From assembly GCF_026013475.1 (NCBI RefSeq), contig NZ_JAPDPH010000002.1, forward strand, positions 1 through 64,000: DNA of 64,000 bases. The letters are read 5' to 3'. The position numbers were made by a program, and so were the translations under genes. How positions within the stretch are numbered: the first letter of the stretch is position 1; every line of letters begins with the position of its first letter. The notes under the pieces are model-generated. The model was given only the letters and a program-made list of their open reading frames with translations, searched no databases and was not told the DNA's origin. Shown in pieces: positions 17,286-25,730 of this stretch. The stretch comes from Micromonospora yasonensis (lineage in GTDB: Bacteria > Actinomycetota > Actinomycetes > Mycobacteriales > Micromonosporaceae).

Positions 17286-19345
17286 TGGCCGACACCAACA
17301 CCGTCCGGATCCTCGACGGCAACACCTTCGTGGTCTCCGAGGACACCGGCGACATCGAGGCCACCCCGACCGAGCCGACCGGCCTCTTCTCCATCGACAC
17401 CCGCTTCCTGTCCCGCTGGGTGCTGACCGTCAACGGCGAGCGGCTCAACGCCCTCTCGTACGACGACCTCCAGTACTACGAGGCCCGGTTCTTCCTGGTG
17501 CCCGGCATGGCCACCCACTACGTCGACGCCAAGCTGTCGATCATCCGGGAGCGGGCGGTCGGCGGCAGCTTCCGCGAGACGCTGACCATCCTCAACCACG
17601 ACGAGAAGGCGGTGGACCTGGAAATACGGATGGAGGCGGGCTCCGACTTCGCCGACCTCTTCCAGGTCAAGGACGAGATCCTGAACAAGAAGGGCGAGAT
17701 CTACGCCGAGGCGGAGCGGGACCGGCTGCGGCTGGGCTACCGACGTGGGAACTTCCGGCGGGAGACGATCATCTCCTCGTCCCAGCCGGCCCGGTACGAC
17801 CGCGGCGGCTTCGCCTACACCATCCATCTGGAACCGAACGAGCAGTGGGACACCGCCATCGACGTGCAGACCGTCGCCATCGGCCCGGGCGGCCGGGACC
17901 TGCGGATGGGACTGCGCGCGCACGGCATCGAGCGGGTGGCCCTCCAGCGGGACCTCGAGGAGTGGATCCGCAAGGCGCCCAAGGTGAACAGCGAGCACGG
18001 CCAGGTGTGCTCGACGTACCGGCGCAGCCTGGTCGACCTGGCGGCGTTGCGGTTCTCGCCGCTCTCCCTCGGTGGGCAGACGCTGCCGGCCGCCGGCCTG
18101 CCCTGGTTCATGACCATGTTCGGCCGGGACAGCATCCTCACCTGTCTCCAGGTGCTGCCGTTCGCGCCGGACATGTCCAAGACCACGCTGCGGATCCTCG
18201 GCGCGTTGCAGGGCACCCGGTTCGACGACTTCCGCGACGAGGACCCGGGCCGCATCCTGCACGAGATGCGGTACGGCGAGACGGCCGCCTTCGAGGAGCA
18301 GCCGCACTCGCCGTACTACGGCTCGGTGGACGCCACGCCGCTGTTCGTGGTGCTGCTCGACGAGTACGAGAAGTGGACCGGCGACGTGGCGTTGGTCAAG
18401 GAGCTGGAACGGGAGTGCCGGGCGGCGCTGCACTGGGTCGACCACTACGCCGACCTGGTGGGTAACGGCTACATCTGGTACGAGCGCCGGAACACCGACA
18501 CCGGCCTGGAGAACCAGTGCTGGAAGGACTCCTGGGACTCCATCTCGTACTCCGACGGCACGCTGCCGCCGTTCCCCCGGGCCACCTGCGAGGTGCAGGG
18601 GTACGCGTACGACGCGAAGATGCGGGCCGCCCGGCTGGCCCGGGAGTTCTGGGACGACCCAACGTACGCCGACCAGCTGGAACGGGAGGCCGCGGCGCTC
18701 AAGGAGCGGTTCAACCGGGACTGGTGGGTGCCGGGCGGCGGGTTCTACGCCCTTGGCCTCGACCCGAACGGCCGGCAGTGCGACGTGCTCAGCTCCAACA
18801 TCGGGCACCTGCTGTGGAGCGGCATCGTCGACGAGGACCGGGCGGGGCAGATCGCCGCGCATCTGGTCGGGCCCCGGCTCTGGTCCGGCTGGGGGGTGCG
18901 GACCCTGGCCGAGGGCGAGGTCCGGTACAACCCGATCGGCTACCACAACGGCACGATCTGGCCGTTCGACAACTCCTTCATCGCCTGGGGCCTGCGCCGG
19001 TACGGCTTCGCCGAGGAGGCCGCCACCATCGCCAACGGCATCCTGGACGCGGCAGGGTACTTCGACGGCCGGCTGCCGGAGGCGTTCGGCGGCTACCAGC
19101 GGGAGCTGACCAAGTTCCCGGTGGAGTATCCGACCGCGTGCAGCCCGCAGGCCTGGTCGACGGGGACCCCGCTGCTGCTGCTCCGGACCATGCTGGGGCT
19201 GGAGCCGCACGAGGGCCACCTGGCGGTCGACCCGCGGCTGCCGGTGGGCATGGGCCGGATCGAGGTGCTGGACATCCCGGGCCGGTGGGGCCGGGTGGAC
19301 GCCTTCGCCCGGGGCCGGCTCGACCTGCACAACCTGGCCGGCTGA
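17285..19345 (+). CDS. Amylo-alpha-1,6-glucosidase / glycogen debranching family protein
   Basis: 686 aa. An N-terminal GDE_N_bis-type beta domain (TVRILDGNTFVVSEDTGDIE; GLFSIDTRFLSRWVLTVNGE) precedes an (alpha/alpha)6 barrel from about residue 270 (GLPWFMTMFGRDSILTCLQ; CWKDSWDSISYSDGT; YNPIGYHNGTIWPFDNSFIAWGL). The acids in GRDS, KDSWDS and the C-terminal PEAFGGY region fit a GH-type active site. Substrate is an alpha-glucan or glucosyl compound by family. A strong hairpin follows the gene. Confidence 0.88.
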   Translation: MADTNTVRILDGNTFVVSEDTGDIEATPTEPTGLFSIDTRFLSRWVLTVNGERLNALSYDDLQYYEARFFLVPGMATHYVDAKLSIIRERAVGGSFRETLTILNHDEKAVDLEIRMEAGSDFADLFQVKDEILNKKGEIYAEAERDRLRLGYRRGNFRRETIISSSQPARYDRGGFAYTIHLEPNEQWDTAIDVQTVAIGPGGRDLRMGLRAHGIERVALQRDLEEWIRKAPKVNSEHGQVCSTYRRSLVDLAALRFSPLSLGGQTLPAAGLPWFMTMFGRDSILTCLQVLPFAPDMSKTTLRILGALQGTRFDDFRDEDPGRILHEMRYGETAAFEEQPHSPYYGSVDATPLFVVLLDEYEKWTGDVALVKELERECRAALHWVDHYADLVGNGYIWYERRNTDTGLENQCWKDSWDSISYSDGTLPPFPRATCEVQGYAYDAKMRAARLAREFWDDPTYADQLEREAAALKERFNRDWWVPGGGFYALGLDPNGRQCDVLSSNIGHLLWSGIVDEDRAGQIAAHLVGPRLWSGWGVRTLAEGEVRYNPIGYHNGTIWPFDNSFIAWGLRRYGFAEEAATIANGILDAAGYFDGRLPEAFGGYQRELTKFPVEYPTACSPQAWSTGTPLLLLRTMLGLEPHEGHLAVDPRLPVGMGRIEVLDIPGRWGRVDAFARGRLDLHNLAG

Positions 19346-19357
19346 GGCGGACGTTGC

Positions 19358-19390
19358 GGGGCGCCGCCGACCAGTGGTCGGCGGCGCCCC
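19358..19390. terminator. Bidirectional terminator
   Basis: A perfect 15-bp stem (GGGGCGCCGCCGACC with GGTCGGCGGCGCCCC) and AGT loop between convergent genes. Confidence 0.88.
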
Positions 19391-19395
19391 GGTGT

Positions 19396-19788
19396 TCAGT
19401 GCCCGGCCAGCAGCGGGTCGGCGTGCGCCTCGGTCCGGGGGAGCAGGCAGAACTCGTTCCCCTCCGGGTCGGCCAGCACCGTCCACCGGGGCAGCTCCCG
19501 GACCACGGTCGCGCCCGCCTCCAGCACGGCGGCCCGCTCCTCGGCGTCTCCGACCAGGTCGAGGTGGAGCCGGCCGGGGGTGGGCAGGTCGTCGGCGGGG
19601 CTGATCCAGATGTCGGGCCGGTGGCCGGCGGGGTCCCGCAGCAGCACCGCCTCGGTCGGGGCGAGCGAGCGCTCGGCCAGCTTCACCCGGTCCTCCCGGA
19701 CCACGGGCAACCCGGTCACCGTGCTCCAGAACGGGGCGAGCAGGTACGGGTCGCGGCAGTGGATGACGATCGCGGCGAGGTCGGGCAT
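19396..19788 (-). CDS. VOC-family (glyoxalase-like) protein
   Basis: 130 aa with the two beta-alpha-beta-beta-beta modules of the vicinal oxygen chelate fold: LAAIVIHCRDPYLLAPFWSTVTGLPVV and LHLDLVGDAEERAAVLEAGAT, ending WTVLADPEGNEFCLLPR. The metal ligands are partly kept (H in IVIHC, H in LHLD, E in GNEF). The substrate is unknown. TACGGT lies six bases before ATG, suggesting a leaderless message. Confidence 0.82.
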   Translation of the reverse strand: MPDLAAIVIHCRDPYLLAPFWSTVTGLPVVREDRVKLAERSLAPTEAVLLRDPAGHRPDIWISPADDLPTPGRLHLDLVGDAEERAAVLEAGATVVRELPRWTVLADPEGNEFCLLPRTEAHADPLLAGH

Positions 19789-19806
19789 GCGTTGACCGTA
19801 GTCGGC

Positions 19807-20448
19807 TCAGCCGGGCGGCAGGACGGTGTCCAGGAACGCGGCGGTGACCGCCCGGATGTCCGGCCGGGCCAGGTCGAGGGCGTGCCCGCCGTGGGTGAGC
19901 CAGGCGTGCGTCGGGTGCCCGGCGGCGAGCAGCCGGCGCGCGAGGTCGACCGACTGGCCGGCGGGCACCGCGGCGTCCTCCTGGCCGTGCACCAGCAGCA
20001 CCGGCACGCCGGCGCCGAGGTGGGTGGCGACGGTCGCGTCGACGGTGGCGGGATCTGCCGCGGCGGGCGGGTGGCCGAGCAGGTCGGTCCACGGGTCGTC
20101 GTGAGCGCGTCGCCGCCGGAACTCCGGGTCGAGCGGGTCGACCGGCGGCCAGTACGCCAGTGCCGCCGCCACGTCGCCCGGCCGGTCCACCCCGCGCAGC
20201 GCGAGGTGCAGGGCCAGCATCCCGCCGGCCGAGTCACCCCCGACCAGCAGCGGCAGGCCGTCCGCCCGGGCCGTCCGGGCCGCCTCGCGTACGTCGTCGA
20301 ACTGGGCCGGCCAGCGGGCCTCGGCCGCGAACCGGTAGGTGGCCGCCACCACCCGCAGCCCGAGCGGGGCGAGCGCCGCCCCGTCCTCGGCCGACCGGGC
20401 CCGCCAGCCGCCGCCGTGGATCCAGAGCAGCACGCCGCGTTCAGTCAC
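19807..20448 (-). CDS. Alpha/beta-hydrolase (HSL/esterase-like)
   Basis: 213 aa. The oxyanion motif HGGGW is at about 11-15, the nucleophile elbow GGDSAGGMLAL near 70, the acid in LLVHGQEDAAVPAG and the His in LTHGGHALDLA. This is the hormone-sensitive-lipase-like layout in a short form. It probably hydrolyses small esters. It starts with GTG (20448) with CACCAT six bases upstream. Confidence 0.85.
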   Translation of the reverse strand: MTERGVLLWIHGGGWRARSAEDGAALAPLGLRVVAATYRFAAEARWPAQFDDVREAARTARADGLPLLVGGDSAGGMLALHLALRGVDRPGDVAAALAYWPPVDPLDPEFRRRRAHDDPWTDLLGHPPAAADPATVDATVATHLGAGVPVLLVHGQEDAAVPAGQSVDLARRLLAAGHPTHAWLTHGGHALDLARPDIRAVTAAFLDTVLPPG

Positions 20449-20569
20449 CCCGCCATGGTGCCCGCTCCCGGCCGGCCCGGCGAGCCGGCTCTGCCGAGGG
20501 CAGATCCAGGTGTCGGACGGCGTCGCTCGCCCCTACGGTCGCGTAACCTACTCGCGGTAAAGTTGCCGC

Positions 20570-21316
20570 ATGCCGGAACTCGTGTACCCGCCCGTGATCG
20601 TCACCGCCAAGGCAATGTTCCGGCTGCTGGACCTACGGCTGACCGTCGAGGGCAGCCACCACGTGCCGCGTACCGGCGGTGCGGTGCTGGCCAGCAACCA
20701 CGTCAGCTACCTGGACTTCATCTTCTGCGGGTACGGGGCGGTCGAGTCCCGCCGGCTGGTCCGGTTCATGGCCAAGGACTCTGTCTTCCGGCACCGGGTC
20801 TCCGGCCCGCTGATGCGCGGCATGAAGCACATCCCGGTGAACCGCGCGGCCGGGGCCGGGTCGTACGCCACGGCGGTGAGCGCGCTGCGCCGCGGCGAGG
20901 TCGTCGGCGTCTTCCCCGAGGCGACCATCAGCCGCTCCTTCACGGTCAAGGGACTCAAGAACGGCGCCGCCCGGATGGCCCAGGAGGCCGCCGTGCCGCT
21001 GCTGCCGGTCGCGCTCTGGGGCACCCAGCGGCTCTGGACCAAGGGCCGGCCGCGCACCCTGACCCGCCGGCACACGCCGATCACCGTCCTGATCGGCGAG
21101 CCGCTGGACCCGGCCGGGTACGCCGACGCGAACGCCCTGACCGCCGAGCTGAGGAGCCGGCTCGCCGCGCTGGTGGACCGGGCCCAGCGGGAGTACCCGG
21201 AGCAGCCCGCCGGCCCGGAGGACGCCTGGTGGCAGCCGGCACACCTCGGCGGCACCGCGCCCACCCCGGCCGAGGCCGCGGAGCTGGACCGCCCCGGCCG
21301 CCGCGCCGCCTCCTGA
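20570..21316 (+). CDS. 1-acyl-sn-glycerol-3-phosphate acyltransferase (PlsC family)
   Basis: 248 aa. The acyltransferase box HX4D is NHVSYLD (about 43-49), followed by a GMKHIPVNR block and FPEATISRSF, where the usual FPEGTRS glycine is alanine. It transfers acyl chains to lysophosphatidate at the membrane. TAAAGT six bases before the ATG and no Shine-Dalgarno point to a leaderless transcript. Confidence 0.88.
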   Translation: MPELVYPPVIVTAKAMFRLLDLRLTVEGSHHVPRTGGAVLASNHVSYLDFIFCGYGAVESRRLVRFMAKDSVFRHRVSGPLMRGMKHIPVNRAAGAGSYATAVSALRRGEVVGVFPEATISRSFTVKGLKNGAARMAQEAAVPLLPVALWGTQRLWTKGRPRTLTRRHTPITVLIGEPLDPAGYADANALTAELRSRLAALVDRAQREYPEQPAGPEDAWWQPAHLGGTAPTPAEAAELDRPGRRAAS

Positions 21317-21390
21317 CCTGGCCGGATCGTTCCGCATCCGGGCCTGATGGTGCCTGCCGCCCCGGCGTCCGGCCGGCCAGGATCGAGACC

Positions 21391-22056
21391 ATGAGCAGAG
21401 CAGCACTCGTCGTCATCGACGTCCAGGAGTCCTTCCGGCAGCGCCCGATCTGGGCGTACGCCTCCCAGCCCGAGATCGTCGACCAGGTCAACCGTCTGGT
21501 CGAGGCGGCCCGGCTCCGGGGCGACCTGGTGGTCTGGGTCCTGCACGCCGAGCCGGGCAGCGGTGGCGTCTTCGACCCGGCCAGCGGGCACGTCCGGCCG
21601 ATCGAGGGCCTGGTCCCGGCCGCCGGGGAGCCGACGCTGGTGAAGACCTCGCACAACGCCTTCACCACCACCAACCTCCAGCAGATCCTGACCCTCGCCG
21701 GGATCCGGGAGCTCACCGTCTGCGGCATCCGCACCGAGCAGTGTGTGGAGACCACCACCCGGGTGGGCGCCGACCTCGGTTACGAGATGACCTTCGTGAC
21801 CGACGCGACGGTCACCTTCCCCATTCCGCACCGGGACCTGCCGGCCGACGCCACCCTGGAGCAGATCCTCGCCGACCCGCGCACCCTGTCCACCGAGCAG
21901 ATCGTCACCCGCACCGAGTACGCCCTGGCCGGCCGGTTCGCCACCGTGCGTACCGTCGCCGAGGTCGTGCGACAACTCCAGGTCGGCGCGTCTGACGCCG
22001 CGCCGGGACCTGGAGCCGTCGCGGGAACCGTCGCCGCGGTCCCGGTCGGAGCCTGA
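21391..22056 (+). CDS. Isochorismatase-family cysteine hydrolase with repeat-derived C-terminal tail
   Basis: 221 aa. The catalytic Asp is in ALVVIDVQESF, the Lys in LVKTSHNAFTTTNL, and the Cys in VCGIRTEQCVETTTRVGADLGY. The domain ends near residue 192 (RTVAEVV). The remaining 29 residues begin RQLQVGASDAAPGPGA and are encoded by the palindromic repeat plus flank. CAGGAT lies seven bases before ATG. It is followed after four bases by a GlxA-type regulator, a frequent pairing in actinobacteria. The substrate is unknown (nicotinamide, isonitrile or related amide). Confidence 0.85.
   Translation: MSRAALVVIDVQESFRQRPIWAYASQPEIVDQVNRLVEAARLRGDLVVWVLHAEPGSGGVFDPASGHVRPIEGLVPAAGEPTLVKTSHNAFTTTNLQQILTLAGIRELTVCGIRTEQCVETTTRVGADLGYEMTFVTDATVTFPIPHRDLPADATLEQILADPRTLSTEQIVTRTEYALAGRFATVRTVAEVVRQLQVGASDAAPGPGAVAGTVAAVPVGA
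21969..22021 (+). repeat. In-frame palindromic coding repeat, copy B
   Basis: The best-preserved copy. CTCCAGGTC-GGCGCG, an 8-base loop TCTGACGC, CGCGCC, a GG bulge, then GACCTGGAG, giving a 15-bp stem. It encodes RQLQVGASDAAPGPGA, appended to the isochorismatase-fold domain. The same frame is used in copies A and C. Beyond the stem, copy A and copy B also share GAGCCGTCGC and a further imperfect CCGTCGC repeat. Confidence 0.85.
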
Positions 22057-22060
22057 CCCC

Positions 22061-22990
22061 GTGACCCGGGTCGTCTTCCTGCTGGTTCCGCAGGTGCACC
22101 TGCTGGACCTCGCCGGTCCGGCCCAGGTCTTCTCCACCGCCGCCGACCTCGGGTACGACTACTCGCTGCACTACGTCGCCGCCACGGGCGAGGTGCCGAC
22201 CGTGCAGGGGGTGACCCTGCGGGCCGACACCGACTGGCCGGCGCTGGACCGCGACGACCTGGTGGTCGTACCGGGGTGGCGGGTGTCGGCGCACAGCCCG
22301 GCGGGGCCGGTCGGCTGGGACGACCTGCGGCGGCTGGCCGACCATCACGCCGCCGGCGGCACCGTGGCCAGCGTCTGCGCCGGGGCGTTCGCGCTCGGCC
22401 GGGCCGGCCTGCTCGACGGGCGACGCTGCACCACCCACCACGAGGTGCAGGACGAGTTGGCCCGGCGGCACCCGGCGGCCCGGGTGGTCCGGGACGTGCT
22501 CTACGTGGTCGACGATCGGGTGGTCAGCTCGGCCGGCATCGCCAGCGGGATCGACGTGGCGCTGCATTTGGTGGCCACCCGGCACGGCCCGGCAGCGGCC
22601 GCCCGGATCGCCCGTGCCCTTGTCGTCTACGCCCGGCGCAACGGCCACGAGCAGCAGGCCAGCGCGATGATGCGGCACCGCTCGCACCTGTCCGACGCGG
22701 TGCACCGGGCACAGGATCTGATCGACGCCCGGTACGCCGAACCGCTGCCGCTGGCCGAGCTGGCCGCCGCCTGCGGCGTGGCCGATCGCACGCTGAGCCG
22801 GCTGTTCCGGCAGGCCACCGGGCTGACCCCGCTCGGCTACCAGCAGCTGCTGCGGGTGGAGCGGGCCGAGCACCTGATCGGGCACGGCACCACCGTGGAG
22901 GCCGCCGCCCGGGCGGTGGGCTTCACCGACGCCCGGATGCTGCGCCGGCTGCGCGCCCGCGCCCGGCCGGCCCCGGCGCTCGCCGGCTGA
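22061..22990 (+). CDS. GlxA-family transcriptional regulator (DJ-1/PfpI plus AraC HTH)
   Basis: 309 aa. Residues about 1-165 form a DJ-1/PfpI-like domain (FLLVPQVHLLDLAGPAQVF; GGTVASVCAGAFALGRAGLLDG). About 215-305 form two AraC helix-turn-helix motifs (LPLAELAAACGVADRTLSRLFRQATGLTP). It probably regulates the adjacent isochorismatase-fold gene. GTG 22061 is four bases past the upstream stop. No good Shine-Dalgarno is present. Confidence 0.9.
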   Translation: MTRVVFLLVPQVHLLDLAGPAQVFSTAADLGYDYSLHYVAATGEVPTVQGVTLRADTDWPALDRDDLVVVPGWRVSAHSPAGPVGWDDLRRLADHHAAGGTVASVCAGAFALGRAGLLDGRRCTTHHEVQDELARRHPAARVVRDVLYVVDDRVVSSAGIASGIDVALHLVATRHGPAAAARIARALVVYARRNGHEQQASAMMRHRSHLSDAVHRAQDLIDARYAEPLPLAELAAACGVADRTLSRLFRQATGLTPLGYQQLLRVERAEHLIGHGTTVEAAARAVGFTDARMLRRLRARARPAPALAG

Positions 22991-23012
22991 CCGTGCCGTC
23001 GGACGGCACCGG

Positions 23013-23756
23013 TCAGCAGGCCGAGCCCGGACGGCCCTGCGCCGGGGACGCCCGGCGCGGCCAGTCGAACGTCTCCTCGTCGGCTGGCCGGTAGTAGTCG
23101 TCCCGGGACAGGAACTCCACCGGCAGCGAACCCGGCAGCGTCACCGCGCCCCGAGGCGCGCCCGGCACTCCGGCGACCCGCAGCAGCAGGGTGTCCCGCT
23201 CCGGCGGGGAGAGATCCACCAGTTCCGGGTGGACCAGCCGGAACGTGGCCACCGAGCGGCGTACCTGCCGGGCCAGCGCGGTGACCAGGGCGGTCGGGCC
23301 GCCCAGGGCGAGCGCAGGCTGCCGGATGGTGCGCAGCGCGTCGCAGACCACCAGCAGCTCGACCTCGCCGTTCGGGCCGTCGGCGAGCTCGATCCGGGAC
23401 GGCCACTGCCAACGGATCTGTCCGCTGACCAGGCGGGACAGCCGGACCGGGCGCCGGTGCCGGGCGCCCGTCCGGCCGTCCCGCCTGGAGACCAGGGACA
23501 ACTCGGAGCCGGTGCAGACGTACGCGAGCCGCCGGTCGGTGACGGTCACCGTCGCCGGGTCGGGGAGGCTCCAGGCCCGGGCGCTCTCGGTGGGGCCGAG
23601 CAGGTGCCCGGCCAGCCGGAGCCGGTGCTGCCCGAGTACCTGCTCACCCGGTTCGGGGACCAGGGCGTATCGCCGGTCGAGCACGGGACGGGCCGCGTCG
23701 TCATCCGCGTCGAAGCGGTGCGGCCCGATGAAGAAGGGAGCGGCGTCCTCCTGCAC
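23013..23756 (-). CDS. Conserved hypothetical protein
   Basis: 247 aa, unrecognised. It looks like a beta-rich soluble protein: VTVTDRRLAYVCTGSELSLV resembles a PH-like or DUF-type strand pair, SGQIRWQWPSRIELADG follows, and a late LVHPELVDLSPPERDTLL helix precedes a tail with FDWPRRA. The GTG start is chosen for a GGGAGG eight bases upstream. It converges on the GlxA-type gene with 22 bases between stops. Confidence 0.7.
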   Translation of the reverse strand: MQEDAAPFFIGPHRFDADDDAARPVLDRRYALVPEPGEQVLGQHRLRLAGHLLGPTESARAWSLPDPATVTVTDRRLAYVCTGSELSLVSRRDGRTGARHRRPVRLSRLVSGQIRWQWPSRIELADGPNGEVELLVVCDALRTIRQPALALGGPTALVTALARQVRRSVATFRLVHPELVDLSPPERDTLLLRVAGVPGAPRGAVTLPGSLPVEFLSRDDYYRPADEETFDWPRRASPAQGRPGSAC

Positions 23757-23829
23757 GGTCACGACCTCCCGGTGGACAGTTGCGGTAGGTACAGCGTGAC
23801 CCACACCACAATGGCTGTCATGACGGCCG

Positions 23830-24546
23830 TTAGGGGGTCGGCCGGTCGGTCTGTGCCTGTGACCGGTAGATGCCGATCTCCTCCGGCCGGACGAGCCCGT
23901 CCTCGATCGCCCGGGCGAGCAGGGCCGCCTTGGTGGCGGCCGGTCGACCCGCCCGGGTGTACTTGATCCGCGCCCGGTCCACGTACTGCTTGACGGTGTG
24001 CTCGCTGATCCGCATCCGGCGGGCCACCGACGCCTTCGACATGGACTGGAACCACAGCAGCAGGGCCTCGCGTTCCTTGTCCGACAGCGCCGGCCGGTCC
24101 GGGCGGGGATCGCCCACCATCGCCCCGGCCAACGCGGGCGTCACGTACGGCCGGTCGGTCGCCGCCGCCAGCACGGTCGCCACGCAGTGCTCGCGTCCCT
24201 CGTGTTTGGCGAGGAACGCCACCGCCCCGGCGTCCAGTGCGGCGAGCATGGTGTCCGGGTCGGTGTGTTCGGAGTAGACCACCACCCGGAGCCCGGCGGC
24301 GCTCAGCTCGGCCAGCTTGTCGAGCACCATCCGCCCGTGCAGCCGCAGGTCGAGCAGGACGACGTCGGCGCCCGGCGCGAGCCGCAGCACCTCGTCGGGA
24401 TCGTCCCCGGTGGCCAGTACCCGCAGCCGTGGCTCGCGGACCAGCCAGGCGCGTACGCCGTCGATCACCACCGGATGGTCGTCCACGATCGCCACGCCGA
24501 ACGGCCGCCCGCCGGTCACGTCCTCCGCCACCAGGTCTGCGTCCAT
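23830..24546 (-). CDS. NarL/LuxR-family response regulator
   Basis: 238 aa. Receiver domain about 15-135 with the acidic pair in AIVDDHP and phospho-acceptor Asp about 66 (VVLLDLRLHG); LuxR-type HTH about 160-215 (LSDKEREALLLWFQSMSKASVARRMRISEHTVKQYVDRARIKY). The start overlaps the upstream kinase-like gene by 31 bases. It is last of a three-gene signalling operon. Confidence 0.92.
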   Translation of the reverse strand: MDADLVAEDVTGGRPFGVAIVDDHPVVIDGVRAWLVREPRLRVLATGDDPDEVLRLAPGADVVLLDLRLHGRMVLDKLAELSAAGLRVVVYSEHTDPDTMLAALDAGAVAFLAKHEGREHCVATVLAAATDRPYVTPALAGAMVGDPRPDRPALSDKEREALLLWFQSMSKASVARRMRISEHTVKQYVDRARIKYTRAGRPAATKAALLARAIEDGLVRPEEIGIYRSQAQTDRPTP

Positions 24547-25730
24547 CTGATCTCCCCGTCCCGATCGTGCACGTGTTCCACCGGCCCGTTTCCGTCGACC
24601 ACCGGCGGGCCGGTGGCGTCCGCGCCGTCGTGGTCAGGGGTGACCAGGCTGACCACCACCTCGTCCGGCCCGGCGACGACGGTCAGTCGGGCGTGGCCGC
24701 GGGCGTCGGCGAGCGCCGCGGTGAGCGGGTCGGCGAGCCGCCGGCGTACCTCGACGGGCAGCTCCGGCGGGGTGCCGACGACGACGAGTTCGATCGGCAG
24801 TCCGTTCCGTTCCGCCAGGTCGGCGGCGGCCCGCAGTTCGTGCAGCAGCGGATCCGGCACGTCGTCGGACTCGGCGATGAGTCGCCGCAGCCGGGCCGCG
24901 GCCAGCACGCAGCGGCGGCGTACCTCGGGGTCGGCCGGGTCGGCGTCGCCGGCGGCGAGGGCCGCGAGCACCTCCTCGGCGGCGCCGCCGGCCCGCACGA
25001 GGCGGTCCCGCCGGTCCCGCCGGGCACGTTCCGCCGCCTCCCGTTCCGCCTCGACGGCCAGGACCGCCGCGGCGGTGCGGGCCCGGTCCAGGGCCAGCGC
25101 GGCGATCGCCGCCGCGCCGACGAAGACCGCCACCGGCAGCGAGGAGGTGCCGTAGACGGACATCGCGTACCGGGTGAGGTCGGCGCCGGAGGCGAGCACC
25201 GCGCCGAGCGCGATCGCCGCGTGGGCGCCGAGCAGCGCGAGCAGCCACCACACCGGCCGCCGCCAGAGCACCAGCAGGAAGAACCAGACCAGTCCGCCCC
25301 ACACCCAGTTCGCCGAGGTGAACAGGTACCGTTCGCCGGCCGCCGCGACGACCGCCGCGTCGACCAGGAGGAGCACCGCGGCCAGCCGGCGGGCCGGGGG
25401 CAGCCCGCCGTGCAGCAGGCGTACGGCGGCCCAGACGCCGATCGCGGCGGTCACCAGCCAGCCGACCGCGACCACCGGCGGCGCGGCCATCCCCGGCCCC
25501 ACCCCGAGCACCGCCGGCAGGCTGATGGTCAGGTGCCAGGCCACCGCGATGATGACCGCCGCGATCCGAGCACCCAGGTCGGAGGCGTGGGCGACGGCGT
25601 TCGCCGCCGATCCGTCCACCGGCCGGTCGGCCACGGCGCGGCTGGGGTCCGGCGCCCGGGGCCGGCGGGCCGGCCCGGCGGCCGGGCCGGGCGCGGTGGC
25701 GGTCAGCGCCGTACCGGACTCAGTCGACAC
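24516..25730 (-). CDS. Degenerate histidine-kinase-like membrane protein
   Basis: 404 aa. About six membrane helices (60-215) lead to a coiled linker rich in R/E/A and a C-terminal region laid out like a kinase (ELRAAADLAERNGLPIELVVVG; LTVVAGPDEVVVSLVTPDHDG). No DHp histidine motif and no N- or G-box glycines are visible, so it is unlikely to autophosphorylate. It overlaps the real kinase gene upstream by 11 bases and the response regulator downstream by 31. It may act as a sensor or modulator within the same system. Confidence 0.75.
   Translation of the reverse strand: MSTESGTALTATAPGPAAGPARRPRAPDPSRAVADRPVDGSAANAVAHASDLGARIAAVIIAVAWHLTISLPAVLGVGPGMAAPPVVAVGWLVTAAIGVWAAVRLLHGGLPPARRLAAVLLLVDAAVVAAAGERYLFTSANWVWGGLVWFFLLVLWRRPVWWLLALLGAHAAIALGAVLASGADLTRYAMSVYGTSSLPVAVFVGAAAIAALALDRARTAAAVLAVEAEREAAERARRDRRDRLVRAGGAAEEVLAALAAGDADPADPEVRRRCVLAAARLRRLIAESDDVPDPLLHELRAAADLAERNGLPIELVVVGTPPELPVEVRRRLADPLTAALADARGHARLTVVAGPDEVVVSLVTPDHDGADATGPPVVDGNGPVEHVHDRDGEIRWTQTWWRRT

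Noticed and set aside
16805..20092. Open frame of 1095 codons on the minus strand
   Set aside because: It lies antisense to the CBS, SCP2 and debranching-type genes, has Arg/Pro/Gly-rich shadow composition and matches no family; the plus-strand genes explain the region.
18517..22056. Open frame of 1179 codons on the plus strand
   Set aside because: It is out of frame with the debranching-type enzyme, runs antisense to two real genes and is only real at its end, where it is the isochorismatase-fold gene.
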